Shown here piece by piece: positions 1 through 8,468 of a stretch of 64,000 nucleotides of DNA (position 1 is the stretch's first letter; each line of letters begins with the position of its first letter). The notes under the pieces were generated by a model, which ran no database searches, was not told the DNA's origin, and saw only the letters and a list, made by a program, of their open reading frames with translations. A program made the translations under genes and the position numbers. Source of the stretch: Caulobacter vibrioides OR37 (GTDB taxonomy: Bacteria > Pseudomonadota > Alphaproteobacteria > Caulobacterales > Caulobacteraceae); assembly GCF_000372645.1 (NCBI RefSeq), contig NZ_APMP01000015.1:1-64000 (forward strand), in the 5' to 3' direction.

Positions 1-1419
1 ACGAGTAGACTCGCGACTCCGGCTCCGGCGGCCGCCGCGCCGGCCGCCACGCCCGCCCCGAAGGCCGCGCCGACCATCACCGACAAGGTCGACAAGGGCG
101 ACAACGCCTGGATGCTGGTCTCGACCCTGCTGGTCCTCCTGATGATCATCCCGGGCCTGGCCCTGTTCTACGGCGGCCTGGTGCGCACCAAGAACATGCT
201 GTCGGTCATGATGCAGGTCTCGACCGTCGGCATCATCGGCATCCTGGCCTGGGCGCTGTGGGGCTACAGCCTGGCGTTCTCGGACGGCGGCAGCTGGGAC
301 ACCTTCGTCGGCGGCTTCAGCCGTCTGTTCCTGAAGGGCGTGACCCCGTCGAGCAACGTCGCCACCTTCTCGACCGGCGTCGTCATCCCCGAATTCACCT
401 ATATCGCGTTCCAGTCGACCTTCGCGGCCATCACCGCCGCCCTGGTCGTCGGCTCGCTGGTCGAACGCTTCAAGTTCTCGGCCATGGTGGTCTTCGCCGT
501 CCTGTGGCCGCTGCTGTCGTACTATCCGATCGCCCACATGGTCTGGTGGTGGCCTGGCCCCGACGCCATCGCCCTGAACCCGACCGTGACGCCGAAGGGC
601 GGCCTGTCGTGGGGCTTCGGCGCGCTGGACTTCGCCGGCGGCACCGTCGTTCACATCAACGCCGGCATCGCGGCTCTGGTCGGCGCCCTGATCCTGGGCA
701 AGCGCCAGGGTTACGGTAAGGAACCGATGCCCCCGCACTCGCTGACCCTGACCCTGGTGGGCGCCGGCCTGCTGTGGGTGGGCTGGTTCGGCTTCAACGC
801 CGGCTCGAACCTGGAAGCCTCGGGCGGCGCCTCGCTGGCCATGATCAACACCTTCCTGGCCACCGCCGCCGCCGGCCTGTCCTGGATCGTCGTCGAATGG
901 GCCACCCGCGGTAAGCCCTCGGCCCTTGGCCTGGCGTCGGGCCTGGTCGCCGGCCTCGTCGCCGTCACCCCGGCCGCCGGCTATGCCGGCCCGATGGGCT
1001 CGATCCTGCTGGGCCTGGTCGTCTCGCCGGTCTGCATCTTCTTCTGCTCGGTCGTGAAGAACGCCTTCAAGTATGACGACAGCCTGGACGCCTTCGGCAT
1101 CCACGGCATCGGCGGCATCGTCGGCGCCCTGGGCACCGGCCTGCTGGTCAATCCGAAGTGGGGCGGCGCGGGCGTCGTCGACTACACGACCTGCGGCAAG
1201 GACGGCGACCTGCTGACCTGCGACAACGGCGCCTACGACCTGGTCACCCAGATGATGGCCCAGATCAAGGCCGTCGGCGTGACCATCATCTGGTCGCTGG
1301 TCGCCTCGGCCATCGTCTTCTTCGTGATCAAGCTGATCATGGGCATCCGCGCCTCGGCCGAGGCCGAAGAGGAAGGCCTGGACATCTCGGAACACGGCGA
1401 GCGCGCCTACCACAGCTAA
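1..1419 (+). CDS. amt: Ammonium transporter (Amt family), 5'-truncated by window edge
   Basis: Inner-membrane ammonium channel. The frame is open from base 1, so the true start and signal peptide lie outside the window. The visible N-terminus is an Ala/Pro/Thr-rich, probably periplasmic linker of about 25 residues, followed by DKVDKGDNAWML and the first transmembrane helix with the Amt hallmark GLALFYGGLVR. Further Amt landmarks are the helix block GTVVHINAGIAALVGA, GWFGFNAGS and the late DAFGIHGIGGIVGALGTG with the pore histidines. The C-terminus is a short charged cytoplasmic tail. A methionine at 112 is internal to this frame and is not the start. No glnK is seen downstream; a strong terminator follows at once. 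Family identity is certain; substrate follows from the family. Confidence 0.95.
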   Translation, partial: TSRLATPAPAAAAPAATPAPKAAPTITDKVDKGDNAWMLVSTLLVLLMIIPGLALFYGGLVRTKNMLSVMMQVSTVGIIGILAWALWGYSLAFSDGGSWDTFVGGFSRLFLKGVTPSSNVATFSTGVVIPEFTYIAFQSTFAAITAALVVGSLVERFKFSAMVVFAVLWPLLSYYPIAHMVWWWPGPDAIALNPTVTPKGGLSWGFGALDFAGGTVVHINAGIAALVGALILGKRQGYGKEPMPPHSLTLTLVGAGLLWVGWFGFNAGSNLEASGGASLAMINTFLATAAAGLSWIVVEWATRGKPSALGLASGLVAGLVAVTPAAGYAGPMGSILLGLVVSPVCIFFCSVVKNAFKYDDSLDAFGIHGIGGIVGALGTGLLVNPKWGGAGVVDYTTCGKDGDLLTCDNGAYDLVTQMMAQIKAVGVTIIWSLVASAIVFFVIKLIMGIRASAEAEEEGLDISEHGERAYHS

Positions 1420-1444
1420 GGCTGGCGCGACGTCGAGGGGCGAA

Positions 1445-1481
1445 GGGCGCGGAGAGCGATCTCCGCGCCCTTTCTCTTTTT
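1445..1481 (+). terminator. Rho-independent terminator of amt
   Basis: Perfect 10-bp stem (arms 1445-1454 and 1461-1470, GC-rich), 6-nt loop AGCGAT, followed by a T-rich tract TTTCTCTTTTT. It lies 26 bases after the amt stop codon and separates amt from the next gene. Confidence 0.9.
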
Positions 1482-1524
1482 CCGCCGATCGGCCAAGCTC
1501 GGGCCAATCCAACGGAGGCCTTCA

Positions 1525-2328
1525 GTGGACGCCCAACTCTTCCTGCTCTGCGTCCTGACCTTCGTGATCCACCTGATCGGCGCCCTGGCCTACGCGGTGC
1601 GCATCGCCGGGGTCCGGACGCGGCGCATCGCCATGTCGTTCGCGCTGTTCAATGTACTGGTCCTGCTTTCGAGAGCCTCGAACGCCTTCCAGGGGCCGTT
1701 CCTGTCCAAGCGGATCGAGAGCAACCTCCTGCACGGCTCGGGTGGACATCTGCTCGGCGACTTCCAGTGGCTGCTGGCGAGCGCCAGTCTGGCCGCCCTG
1801 GTCGGGGCCCTGGCGATCCCGACCGCCCAGCGCCTGTTCACGCGCGCCGTGGCGCACTTCCAAGTCCACCGCTCGGTGCCCAAGCTGCTGCTGCACGCCT
1901 TCGCCAAGGGCGGCGTCGGCTATATCCGTGAGGCGGTCGCCATGCCCTCGCCCACGCATCTGAAAACGCTGAAGCAGAAGATCGACGTGCCGGCGCGGGT
2001 GATCATCCTGAACGTTCTGGCCCAGGCCCTGCTGACGGTCGGCGTCTTCGCGTCGCTCTACGCCGGCTATCTGGACCCGCAGTTCCGGGTGACGGCCGTC
2101 AGCCTGTCTTCGATGATCAACGGCGTCGCCACCATCCTGCTGTTCGTGCTGATCGACCCGGCGCTCTCGATCATGACCGACGATGTGATGGACGGCCGGG
2201 TCAGCGAGGCCGCCTTCCGCCGCGCCGTCGTCTGGTTCGCCGGCAGCCGCGTGGCCGGCACGGTGCTGGCGCAATTGCTGCTGGTCCCGGCGGCCGGAGG
2301 CGTCGTTCTGCTGGCCCGCCTGATCTAG
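1525..2328 (+). CDS. amj: Probable lipid II flippase, Amj family (DUF2837)
   Basis: Polytopic membrane protein of 267 residues. The N-terminal segment FVIHLIGALAYAVRIAGVRTRRIAMS, followed by LSRASNAFQGPFL, matches what I recall of the Amj/YdaH (DUF2837) family, the Bacillus alternative to MurJ that flips lipid II across the inner membrane. Several hydrophobic segments follow, ending in a long C-terminal helix. The start is GTG at 1525, supported by an AACGGAGG ribosome site 7 bases upstream. The stop overlaps the convergent cyclophilin stop by 4 bases. Function is transferred from the family; whether it flips lipid II here is not shown by the sequence. Confidence 0.75.
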   Translation: MDAQLFLLCVLTFVIHLIGALAYAVRIAGVRTRRIAMSFALFNVLVLLSRASNAFQGPFLSKRIESNLLHGSGGHLLGDFQWLLASASLAALVGALAIPTAQRLFTRAVAHFQVHRSVPKLLLHAFAKGGVGYIREAVAMPSPTHLKTLKQKIDVPARVIILNVLAQALLTVGVFASLYAGYLDPQFRVTAVSLSSMINGVATILLFVLIDPALSIMTDDVMDGRVSEAAFRRAVVWFAGSRVAGTVLAQLLLVPAAGGVVLLARLI

Positions 2329-2960
2329 ATCCGCCGCGCCGTCACGATCGGCACGACTGGGTCCAGCATCTGCCCTTCCATCACCGGATTGGTCGCCTTG
2401 CCCGGCGTGGGCAGGTTCAGGATCTTGTGCACGACCTCCATGCCCTTGATCACCTGACCGAAGGCCGCGAAGCCCAGATTGTCGCCCTCGGCCGCCGGAT
2501 TGGCGTCGAGATACGGCGCCTCGCCGACGCAGACGAAGAAGTCGCTGTCGCCGGTGCCGGGAGCGCGCCGGGCCAGGGACACCGTGCCGTCGACATGGCG
2601 CAGACCGGTTTGGGTGGTCGGCTCGTGCGCCACCGGCGGGAGCACCTTGGCCGGGTCGCTCTGCAGCCCGCCCTCGATCAGGCCGTAGTCGACCGGGCTC
2701 TTGGACTTGGCCGACCGCCAGAACGACGCGCCGTCATAGAGCTTCTTGTCGACATACTGCAGGAAATTGGCCGTGGTCAGCGGCGCCTGCCGCGCCTTTA
2801 AGGCGATGACGATAGGACCGAGGCTGGTCTCAAGACTGACCAGGATGTCGCCCGCCCCCGGCACGATCGGCGTCGGCGCGAGGTTCAGAATCTGGGCCTT
2901 GGCCAGGCCCGGCGCGACGGCCAGGCCTCCCAGGCCGGCGAGCAGGTCTCGACGCTTCAT
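2325..2960 (-). CDS. Cyclophilin-type peptidyl-prolyl isomerase with Tat-like signal
   Basis: Secreted or periplasmic peptidyl-prolyl cis-trans isomerase of 211 residues. The N-terminus MKRRDLLAGLGGLAVAPGLAKA has a twin-arginine motif and an Ala-x-Ala cleavage site, suggesting export through Tat. The mature part carries the cyclophilin pattern: SLGPIVIAL, the segment APLTTANFLQYV, the variable active-site region around YDGASFWR, then GTVSLARR and a DFFVCVGEAPYLD/FAAFGQV block. The usual F-x-R-V active-site motif reads FWRSAKSK, so catalytic efficiency may differ. It lies 10 bases downstream of ispE on the same strand and may be read through from it. Confidence 0.85.
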   Translation of the reverse strand: MKRRDLLAGLGGLAVAPGLAKAQILNLAPTPIVPGAGDILVSLETSLGPIVIALKARQAPLTTANFLQYVDKKLYDGASFWRSAKSKSPVDYGLIEGGLQSDPAKVLPPVAHEPTTQTGLRHVDGTVSLARRAPGTGDSDFFVCVGEAPYLDANPAAEGDNLGFAAFGQVIKGMEVVHKILNLPTPGKATNPVMEGQMLDPVVPIVTARRI

Positions 2961-2970
2961 GCGGGGCTCC

Positions 2971-3843
2971 TCAGCTCAAGCGGCAGCGCCGCACCCACCA
3001 GTCGGGTCGCAGGACCGCCAGCCGCTCGGCCAGGGTCTCGGCCTCGATGTCGCCGGCGCAGAGCGCGAAACAGGTCGCGCCCGAACCCGACATGCGGACC
3101 AGCAGACTTTCGGGCTCTGCGCTCAGAACGTCCAGCGCCTCGCTAATGCGCGGTTCCAGCGCGACCGCCGGCGCCTGGAGGTCGTTGCGGGTGGCGACGG
3201 CCAGCCAGCCGGCGATCTCCTCGGCGGTTTCCAGACTGGCGGGCAGGAATGGAAGCGCCGCGCCCTCGGGATGCACGGCCGCGTCATAGGCGCGATAAAC
3301 GGCCCCTGTCGGCGATGGAACGCCCGGATTGACCAGCACCGCGTGCAGTTCGGGCAACTCTGGCGCTGGCGACAGGATCTCCCCTCGCCCCTCGGCCAGC
3401 AGGGCCGTGGCTCGCAGGCACGCCGCGCCGTCGGCGCCGAGGCTGGCGGCCAGCGGCTTGAGATCCTCATCGGACAGCGAGGGAGCCAGCGCGTCGCGCA
3501 GCAGCTTCAACGCCGCGCCCGCGTCGCTGGAGCCTCCGCCCAGCCCCGCGGCGATCGGCAAGTGCTTGTCCAGGATCAGTCGATACGGCGGAATCGGCCC
3601 GCCCAGCCTGGCGTGAAAGGCGCGCGCGGCGCGAACCACGAGATTATCGGCGCCGGACGGAATCGCCGCGCCGAACGGTCCCGAGGTTTCGAATCCCGGC
3701 GCGTCGCTCGGCTGGATCGCCACCCGGTCCCCGACGTCCGCGAAGACCATCAGGCTGCTGATCGGATGGTAGCCCTCGGCGTCCGGCGCGCCCACGTGCA
3801 GGAACAGATTGACCTTGGCCGGGGCGAAGGCGGAAAGCCGCAT
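2971..3843 (-). CDS. ispE: 4-diphosphocytidyl-2-C-methyl-D-erythritol kinase
   Basis: Cytosolic GHMP kinase of the MEP isoprenoid pathway; it phosphorylates the 2-hydroxyl of CDP-methylerythritol. It has 290 residues, normal for IspE. The N-terminal APAKVNLFLHVG motif holds the conserved lysine and asparagine, residues about 95-108 hold the ATP-binding loop PIAAGLGGGSSDAGAAL, and RMSGSGATCFAL is the third GHMP motif near the C-terminus. The TPR lipoprotein gene lies 42 bases upstream on the same strand and the cyclophilin gene 10 bases downstream, so the three may be one transcript. Confidence 0.95.
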   Translation of the reverse strand: MRLSAFAPAKVNLFLHVGAPDAEGYHPISSLMVFADVGDRVAIQPSDAPGFETSGPFGAAIPSGADNLVVRAARAFHARLGGPIPPYRLILDKHLPIAAGLGGGSSDAGAALKLLRDALAPSLSDEDLKPLAASLGADGAACLRATALLAEGRGEILSPAPELPELHAVLVNPGVPSPTGAVYRAYDAAVHPEGAALPFLPASLETAEEIAGWLAVATRNDLQAPAVALEPRISEALDVLSAEPESLLVRMSGSGATCFALCAGDIEAETLAERLAVLRPDWWVRRCRLS

Positions 3844-3885
3844 GATCTCTCACTCGAGCCTGGGATAGGACAACCGCCCGATAGC

Positions 3886-5619
3886 TCAGTTGTGCGCCAT
3901 CGTCGATGTCGTCGCCGGCCCGGCGGCCGCCAGACCGTTCTTCAGCTTGGCCTCGGCCTCGGTCTTCTGCTTTTCGTCCGGCTCCAGGGTCAGGACACGC
4001 CGCCACTGGTACTGCGCCTCGGTCTTGCGGCCGACGCGCCAATAGGCGTCGCCCAGGTGGCCATTGACGTCGGGATCCCCCGGTTCCAGCTCGACCGCGC
4101 CCTCCAGCTTCTCGACGGCGGCCTTGTAGTCGCCGAGGCGATAATAGGCCCAGCCCAGCGAATCCAGCATCGCGCCCGACTGCGGCCGCGCCAGCACGGC
4201 GCGCTGGACCATGACCAGGGCCTCGGGCACGTGCTCGTTGCGATCGATCCAGGTATAGCCGAGGAAGTTCAGCAGTTCGGGCTCGTCGGGATTAAGCTCC
4301 AAGGCCTTCTTCAGATCGCGCTCGGCGTCCGGCCAGCGACCGGCCTGGTCCAGGGCCACCGCGCGCAGATAGAACAGTCGCCAATCCGGGCTGGCCGCCT
4401 CGCGGGCGATCAGCGGGTCCAGCACCGCCACCGACTCGCTCCACTGGCTGTTGGCGCGCAGCAGGTCGGCCAGGGCCACCTGGGCGTCGCGATCATCGGG
4501 GGCGGCCTTGGCGGCGGCGCGCGCCACTTCCAAGGCCTTGGCCTTGTCGCCCAGGTCGTTCCAGGCCCAGGCGATCTTGCTCTGGGCCGAAGCATAGTGC
4601 GGCGCGCCAGGCGGCACGTGGCCATAGGCCTCGATCGCGCCCCTCGAGTCCTGGTTCTGGTTCAGGAGGTCGCCGACCAGCACCCAGGCCTCGTCGCGAT
4701 CGGGATCCAGGCGCAGAGCCAGGCGCAGATAGGCCAGCGCGAATTGGGTCTGACGCTCGCCGGCGAAGGTGGCCGCGCAGGCCACCAGCCCCTCCGCCGC
4801 GCCCTGGCGAAGGGTCGGCGCCGCCGGCGGCGCACCCTTGGCGACGGCGCGGGCCCGGGCTCGCAGCAGGCCCGTGTCGTTCGGCGCCGCGCGCAGGGCG
4901 CTGTCGTAGAGAGCCACGGCGTCGGCCTGACGATTTCGGCGCTCCAGGAACGCGCCATAGTCCAACGTGAAGATGCTGGCCGTCGTCGTGTCGCTGGTCA
5001 GGGCCTTGTAGTCGGTCTCGGCCTCGTCATAGCGCTTGGCGCGCTCGAACAGCCGCGCCTGGCCCTGCTGGCCGAAGAACTGCACCAGCTTGTCGCCGCG
5101 CAGCGCCGGCTGGACGATCGCGCCGTCCTTATCGCCGGCAGCGGCGGCGGCCCAGGGGGCCAGCAAGGCCGCCGCCTGCTGGTGCGGGAAACCGGGAGGA
5201 TCGCTCTTCAGCAGGGCTTGGGCGTCCTTGCCCTTGCCGACCGCCAGAGCCTCGACCACGCGAGTCAGCACGCCCAAGCGCTTGATCGCCTCGGGCGTGT
5301 CCGGACCGTTCGGCGCTATGGCCGCCGCGCGGCTGATCTCGCCCGACATGACCAGCGCGGTGAACGAACGCTCGGCCAGCACGCCGGGATCGTCGCCCAG
5401 CGTCGACGCCGCCTCGAAGAGGCTGGCCGCCTCCTTCGACTTGCCGTCCCGCAACGCCGCCTGGCCCGCCAGGAACTGGCCATAGGCGGTGCGGGTGTCG
5501 AACAGCCGCACGTTCTGCCCGACCGCTCCTCTCAGCGGGATCCGCGCGTCCGGCGCGGCGGCGCAGGCGCTCAGAACCGAAACGGAAACACAGGCGAGAA
5601 AAGCTTGGATACGCGTCAT
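3886..5619 (-). CDS. TPR-repeat lipoprotein
   Basis: 577 residues. The N-terminus MTRIQAFLACVSVSVLSACAA is a lipoprotein signal with lipobox LSAC, so the protein is probably anchored in a membrane facing the periplasm. The rest is a run of tetratricopeptide-like helices. The clearest TPRs are in the last 200 residues, for example LNPDEPELLNFLGYTW, ARPQSGAMLDSLGWAYYRLGDY and ELEPGDPDVNGHLGDAYWRVGR. A GGAGGGT ribosome site supports the ATG at 5619. Such proteins are scaffolds; the partner cannot be told from sequence. It is upstream of ispE on the same strand, an arrangement I recall in other alphaproteobacteria. Confidence 0.85.
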   Translation of the reverse strand: MTRIQAFLACVSVSVLSACAAAPDARIPLRGAVGQNVRLFDTRTAYGQFLAGQAALRDGKSKEAASLFEAASTLGDDPGVLAERSFTALVMSGEISRAAAIAPNGPDTPEAIKRLGVLTRVVEALAVGKGKDAQALLKSDPPGFPHQQAAALLAPWAAAAAGDKDGAIVQPALRGDKLVQFFGQQGQARLFERAKRYDEAETDYKALTSDTTTASIFTLDYGAFLERRNRQADAVALYDSALRAAPNDTGLLRARARAVAKGAPPAAPTLRQGAAEGLVACAATFAGERQTQFALAYLRLALRLDPDRDEAWVLVGDLLNQNQDSRGAIEAYGHVPPGAPHYASAQSKIAWAWNDLGDKAKALEVARAAAKAAPDDRDAQVALADLLRANSQWSESVAVLDPLIAREAASPDWRLFYLRAVALDQAGRWPDAERDLKKALELNPDEPELLNFLGYTWIDRNEHVPEALVMVQRAVLARPQSGAMLDSLGWAYYRLGDYKAAVEKLEGAVELEPGDPDVNGHLGDAYWRVGRKTEAQYQWRRVLTLEPDEKQKTEAEAKLKNGLAAAGPATTSTMAHN

Positions 5620-5655
5620 CCCCGCACCCTCCGAGGTTTCGGCGCGGCCTGCAAG

Positions 5656-5684
5656 AAAAAGCCTCCCAGGAAGACCTGGGAGGC
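5656..5684 (-). terminator. Terminator of ETF-QO gene
   Basis: Perfect 10-bp stem GCCTCCCAGG/CCTGGGAGGC with a 4-nt loop. On the minus strand it is followed by TTTTTC. It begins 9 bases after the ETF-ubiquinone oxidoreductase stop and precedes the TPR gene. Confidence 0.9.
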
Positions 5685-5692
5685 GTGTCTTG

Positions 5693-7363
5693 TCACATGT
5701 TCGGATAGTTCGGACCGCCGCCGCCCTCGGGCGTGGTCCAGGTGATGTTCTGAGACGGATCCTTGATGTCGCACGTCTTGCAGTGGACGCAGTTCTGGGC
5801 GTTGATCTGGAAGCGCGGGTCTTGGCCCTGCTCGTTGTAGAGCACCTCGTAGACGCCGGCCGGGCAGTAGAGGCGCGCCGGCTCGCCGTACTTGGGCAGG
5901 TTGACCGCGATCGGGATCGACGGATCCTTCAGCTTCAAGTGCGCCGGCTGGTCTTCCTCGTGGTTGGTGGCCGACAGGAACACCGACGAGAGCTTGTCGA
6001 AGCTGATCACGCCATCGGGCTTGGGATAGACGATCGGCTGGTAGTCCTTGGCCAGGCCCGTCGAGGCGGCGTCGGTCTTGTCGTGCGGCAGGGTGCCGAA
6101 GAACGAGAAGCCGAACAGGTGGTTGGTCCACATGTCCAACATGCCGAAGGCGCCGCCCAAGGCCGTGCCGAACTTGCCCAGTAGCGGCTTGGCGTTGCGG
6201 ACGACCTTCAGCTCCTTGGCGACCCACGACTTTTCGTAGGACGCCTGGTAGGCGGTCAGCTCGTCGCTGGCGCGGCCCGCCTGCACCGCCTCGAAGGCGG
6301 CCTCGGCGGCCAGCATCCCGGTCTTGACGGCGTTGTGGCTGCCCTTGATGCGCGGCACGTTGACGAAGCCGGCCGAGCACCCGATCAGCGCGCCGCCCGG
6401 GAAGGTCAGCTTCGGCACCGACTGGTAGCCGCCCTCGGTGATGGCGCGCGCGCCGTAGGCGATGCGCTTGCCGCCTTCCAGGTGAGGCCGGACGGACGGA
6501 TGCTGCTTGAAGCGCTGGAACTCGTCGAACGGCGACAGCCATGGGTTCTTGTAGTTCAGGTGCACGACGTAGCCGATGGCCACGTAGTTGTCCCCGAAGT
6601 GGTACATGAAGCTACCGCCGCCGGTCTTGTTGTCCAGCGGCCAGCCGGTGGTGTGCTCGGCCAGGCCTGGCTGGTGCTTCTCGGGCGGGACCTGCCAAAG
6701 CTCCTTGATGCCGATGCCGTACTTTTGCGGCGACTTGCCCTCGTCCAGCTTGAACTTGGCGATCAGTTGCTTGGCCAGCGAGCCGCGCACCCCTTCAGCG
6801 ATGAACACGTACTTGCCGTGCAGCTCCATGCCCGGCTGATAGTCCGGCTTGTGGTGGCCGTCCTTGGCGATGCCGACCACGCCGACGATCACGCCCTTGA
6901 CCGAGCCGTCGTCGTTCCAGACCAGATCCGAGGCCGCGAAGCCCGGATAGATCTCGACGCCCAGTTCCTCGGCCTTGGTCGCCAGCCAGCGGGTGACATT
7001 GGCCAGCGAGGCGATGTAGCAGCCGTGGTTGTGCATGAACGGCGGCATGGCGAACATCGGCAGGGAGAGCTCGCCCTGCGGCCCCAGCAGCTTGAAGCGG
7101 TCCTTGGTGACCGGCGTCTCCAGCGGCGCGCCCTCTTCCTTCCAGTTCGGGAAGAGCTCGGCCAAGCCCTTGGGATCGATCACCGCGCCCGACAGGATGT
7201 GGGCGCCGACTTCCGAGCCCTTTTCCAGCAGGGCCACCGAGATCTCGGTCCCGGCCTTGGCCGCCATCTGCTTCAATCGGATCGCCGCCGACAGGCCCGC
7301 GGGACCACCGCCGACGATGACGACGTCGTATTCCATCGACTCGCGTTCGAGGTCTTCGCTCAT
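5693..7363 (-). CDS. Electron transfer flavoprotein-ubiquinone oxidoreductase
   Basis: 556 residues, typical of ETF-QO. It is an inner-membrane-associated flavo/iron-sulfur enzyme that passes electrons from ETF, and so from acyl-CoA dehydrogenases, to ubiquinone. The N-terminus YDVVIVGGGPAGLSAAIRLK is the FAD dinucleotide-binding fold. The middle holds conserved blocks such as HTTGWPLD, GGSFMYHF and GCSAGFVNVPRIKGSHNA. The C-terminal ferredoxin-like domain has the 4Fe-4S cysteines in CPAGVYEV and NCVHCKTCDIKDP. Two acyl-CoA dehydrogenases encoded at 39-42 kb are plausible electron sources, but not neighbours. Transcribed alone, with its own terminator. Confidence 0.96.
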   Translation of the reverse strand: MSEDLERESMEYDVVIVGGGPAGLSAAIRLKQMAAKAGTEISVALLEKGSEVGAHILSGAVIDPKGLAELFPNWKEEGAPLETPVTKDRFKLLGPQGELSLPMFAMPPFMHNHGCYIASLANVTRWLATKAEELGVEIYPGFAASDLVWNDDGSVKGVIVGVVGIAKDGHHKPDYQPGMELHGKYVFIAEGVRGSLAKQLIAKFKLDEGKSPQKYGIGIKELWQVPPEKHQPGLAEHTTGWPLDNKTGGGSFMYHFGDNYVAIGYVVHLNYKNPWLSPFDEFQRFKQHPSVRPHLEGGKRIAYGARAITEGGYQSVPKLTFPGGALIGCSAGFVNVPRIKGSHNAVKTGMLAAEAAFEAVQAGRASDELTAYQASYEKSWVAKELKVVRNAKPLLGKFGTALGGAFGMLDMWTNHLFGFSFFGTLPHDKTDAASTGLAKDYQPIVYPKPDGVISFDKLSSVFLSATNHEEDQPAHLKLKDPSIPIAVNLPKYGEPARLYCPAGVYEVLYNEQGQDPRFQINAQNCVHCKTCDIKDPSQNITWTTPEGGGGPNYPNM

Positions 7364-7613
7364 AGGGTCTCCCGGTCGAGCCTATCGCCTTGGTTCAGGC
7401 GGCCCGTCTTATGACTGTTTGAGTCACAGCTTATCAGAACGTGACGCGGTGGCGGTCAAGCGCCAGATTTCGCTTTTTTGCTGCGACGCAATGTGAAGGC
7501 CGAGCTCGATGCGCGCCCGCGCCAGTTCGGAGGCGCTCACGCCTTTGCATTTTGAAGCCCGGCGCGCGCCAAAACCGCTCCCGCTTTTGGCGGTCTCGCT
7601 CTAATGAGGAGTG

Positions 7614-8435
7614 ATGAGCCTCGCCGTGGATCAACGCGCCATCGAAAGCCTGCTCGCCTTCTGGGCCGACGCCGGCGTCGAGGCCTCCTACGCGGACGCG
7701 CCGATCGATCGCTTGGCCGAGGGCGCGGCGATGCTCCGGGTCCGCAGCCAGCCGCCGCCCCCGCCTCCGCCGGCGGCCCGTCCGGGCCTCGTCGTCGCCC
7801 GCGCCCCGGATATCGCCTCGGCCGTCGCGACCGCCAAGGCCGCGGCGGCCTCTTGCGACGACCTGCCGAGCCTGGCCGCCGCCATCGCCGCCTTCGATGG
7901 CTGTCCGCTGAAGATGCAAGGCGCCAAGCAGGCCGTGTTCTCGCGCGGCGCGGCCGATGCTCCGGTCATGGTGATCGGCGAGGGCCCCGGGGCCGACGAG
8001 GACGCCCAGGGCCAGCCTTTCGTGGGCCGCGCCGGCAAGTTGCTGGACCGCATGTTCAAGGCGGCGGGCCTGGAGGGGCGGGTCTTCATCACCAACACGG
8101 TCTTCTGGCGACCGCCCGGCAACCGCACGCCCACGCCCCAGGAACAAGCCGTCTGCGCCCCGTTCGTCGAACGGGCGATCGCCCTGGTGAAGCCGAAGAT
8201 GTTGCTGCTGGCCGGCGGCGCCTCGGCGAAAGCTATGCTCAAGCGCGACGAGGGCATTCTGTCGATGCGCGGTCGCTGGTTTGAATGGATCTCGGAAGAC
8301 CGGACGATGGAACTGCCGGCCATGCCGACCCTGCACCCGGCCTTCCTGCTGCGCACGCCGGCGCAGAAGAAGAAGGCCTGGCAAGATCTTCTCACGCTTA
8401 CCGAAAGACTTGATCGACCGGGTCGTCCCCACTAG
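7614..8435 (+). CDS. Uracil-DNA glycosylase, family 4/5-like
   Basis: 273 residues. Removes uracil from DNA as the first step of base excision repair. Motif A GEGPGADEDAQGQPFVGRAG and the late HPAFLLR motif place it in the UDG superfamily near family 4. Of the four Fe-S cysteines usual in family 4, only two align (FDGCPLK and AVCAPF). The first is Phe and the third is Trp (VFWRPPGNR), so a 4Fe-4S cluster is unlikely. An alphaproteobacterial subgroup of this kind is what I recall. The N-terminal 90 residues are a Pro/Ala-rich extension. The ATG at 7614 sits close behind GAGGAG; a GTG at 7611 is possible. No LexA box is seen upstream. Confidence 0.85.
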   Translation: MSLAVDQRAIESLLAFWADAGVEASYADAPIDRLAEGAAMLRVRSQPPPPPPPAARPGLVVARAPDIASAVATAKAAAASCDDLPSLAAAIAAFDGCPLKMQGAKQAVFSRGAADAPVMVIGEGPGADEDAQGQPFVGRAGKLLDRMFKAAGLEGRVFITNTVFWRPPGNRTPTPQEQAVCAPFVERAIALVKPKMLLLAGGASAKAMLKRDEGILSMRGRWFEWISEDRTMELPAMPTLHPAFLLRTPAQKKKAWQDLLTLTERLDRPGRPH

Positions 8436-8468
8436 ACATTCGTCCCGACCAGTCGGAACGGGGGACGC

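Noticed and set aside
2746..5745. 999-codon open frame on the plus strand opposite ispE and the TPR gene
   Set aside because: Antisense artefact of high GC: the minus-strand genes have clear domains and this frame has none.
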